Source of the DNA: Pseudomonadota bacterium
Lineage (GTDB): Bacteria > Pseudomonadota > Gammaproteobacteria > Steroidobacterales > Steroidobacteraceae
DNA length: 7,444 bases
Reading direction: 5' to 3'
Assembly: GCA_021779875.1 (NCBI GenBank)
Contig: JAJXZV010000200.1
Location: 1 to 7,444 of the forward strand
The notes under the pieces were generated by a model. That model ran no database searches and had not been told where the DNA came from. It saw only the letters and a program-made list of their open reading frames with translations. Position numbers and translations under genes: made by a program. This document shows positions 6,866 through 7,444 of the stretch, piece by piece (position 1 is the stretch's first letter; every line of letters begins with the position of its first letter).

Positions 6866-7444
6866 ATGGATTTCATTCCCCATACGGAGGAGGAGGTCGC
6901 GAGCATGCTGGGCGCGATCGGCGCGAGGTCGATCGCGGATCTGTTCGACGAGATTCCCGCCGCGCTCCGGGTCGACGATCTGCCGGGGCTGCCGCCCGCG
7001 CTCACCGAAATGGAGGTCGGCCGCCTCATGGCGGAGCGCGCCGCGAGCGACGGCCGGCCGCTCAATTTCATCGGCGCCGGCGCGTACGAGCATCACATCC
7101 CGGCGGCCGTCTGGGCGATCGCGACCCGCGGTGAATTCTACTCGGCGTACACGCCCTATCAGGCGGAGGCCAGCCAGGGCACGCTGCAGGTCATCTACGA
7201 ATATCAGTCGATGATGTGCGCGCTCACCGGCATGGAAGCGTCGAACGCCTCCGTGTACGACGGAGCCTCGGCGCTCGCGGAGGCCTGCCTGATGGCGGTC
7301 CGGGCCAATCGCGCCGTGTCGTCGCGCCGCATATTGATGCCGATCGCGGTGAATCCGACCTACCGCTCGGTGGCGCGGGCCATCGCCGGCAACCAGGACC
7401 TGGTCTTCGATCCGGTGCCCTTCGATCGGACGCAGGGGTGCACG
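6866..7444 (+). CDS. gcvPA: Glycine dehydrogenase (decarboxylating) subunit 1, 5' part, runs off the window
   Basis: This is the start of the N-terminal-half subunit of the pyridoxal-phosphate P-protein, which decarboxylates glycine and loads the aminomethyl group on GcvH. The frame is open from ATG 6866 to the last base (193 codons) with no stop. The N-terminus [19 protein letters not shown] (1-19) and [10 protein letters not shown] (22-31) are typical of the split gcvPA form. Fused GcvP proteins usually carry a different, longer N-terminus. Also visible are [15 protein letters not shown] (68-82), [20 protein letters not shown] (91-110), [19 protein letters not shown] (111-129) and [10 protein letters not shown] (131-140). 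Family length is about 450, so over half lies beyond the window. The catalytic PLP lysine is expected in the second subunit, gcvPB, which should follow. A fused gcvP cannot be fully excluded from this fragment. Confidence 0.93.
   Translation, partial: MDFIPHTEEEVASMLGAIGARSIADLFDEIPAALRVDDLPGLPPALTEMEVGRLMAERAASDGRPLNFIGAGAYEHHIPAAVWAIATRGEFYSAYTPYQAEASQGTLQVIYEYQSMMCALTGMEASNASVYDGASALAEACLMAVRANRAVSSRRILMPIAVNPTYRSVARAIAGNQDLVFDPVPFDRTQGCT

Noticed and set aside
5024..7096. A 690-codon open frame on the minus strand covering the riboswitch, gcvT and gcvH
   Set aside because: It is antisense to well-identified genes and its translation is low-complexity and Arg/Ala/Gly-rich without recognisable motifs. 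Long antisense frames are expected at this GC content.

Overview
This is a GC-rich (roughly 70% by eye) chromosomal window of housekeeping genes from a proteobacterium, most likely a deep-branching or Xanthomonadales-like gammaproteobacterium. The pointers are a UbiI-type ubiquinone hydroxylase in a ubi cluster, an IspG of the longer beta/xanthomonad/alpha type, a YciH-type SUI1 protein, and a glycine-cleavage operon headed by a tandem glycine riboswitch with a split P-protein. I see no mobile elements, phage genes, CRISPR arrays, tRNAs or rRNAs.

Layout. Positions 1-35 hold the last codons of an upstream gene, plausibly ubiH, whose TGA overlaps the GTG start of a UbiI/VisC-like FAD hydroxylase (32-1297, +). 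This gene runs convergently into a leftward pair: ispG (1613-2833, -), then a pterin-4a-carbinolamine dehydratase (1266-1616, -) coupled to ispG by an ATGA overlap. A 34-bp divergent gap separates ispG from a SUI1/YciH gene (2868-3185, +) that has a cysteine-rich N-terminus. A leftward gene for an exported DUF885-family metallopeptidase-like protein follows (3201-5027, -).

The region 5028-5338 is a divergent control region. It holds two back-to-back promoter candidates, a tandem glycine riboswitch (5086-5279) with a visible leader-linker duplex, two hairpins and the gcvT ribosome binding site. The rest is the glycine cleavage operon: gcvT (5339-6442), gcvH (6461-6856, TTG start) and the first 193 codons of gcvPA (6866 to the window edge). 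A gcvPB gene is expected next but lies outside the window.

Function. GcvT, GcvH and the P-protein oxidatively cleave glycine, passing one carbon to tetrahydrofolate; the riboswitch is expected to turn the operon on when glycine is high. UbiI (respiratory quinone) and IspG (isoprenoid precursors, which also supply the quinone tail) are related in pathway but on opposite strands. In E. coli ubiI lies directly upstream of gcvTHP. Here the same order is kept but four genes lie between, so the window looks like an ancestral ubi-gcv neighbourhood with an insertion. I found no convincing undescribed system; the most rewarding part is the riboswitch leader and its possible expression platform.
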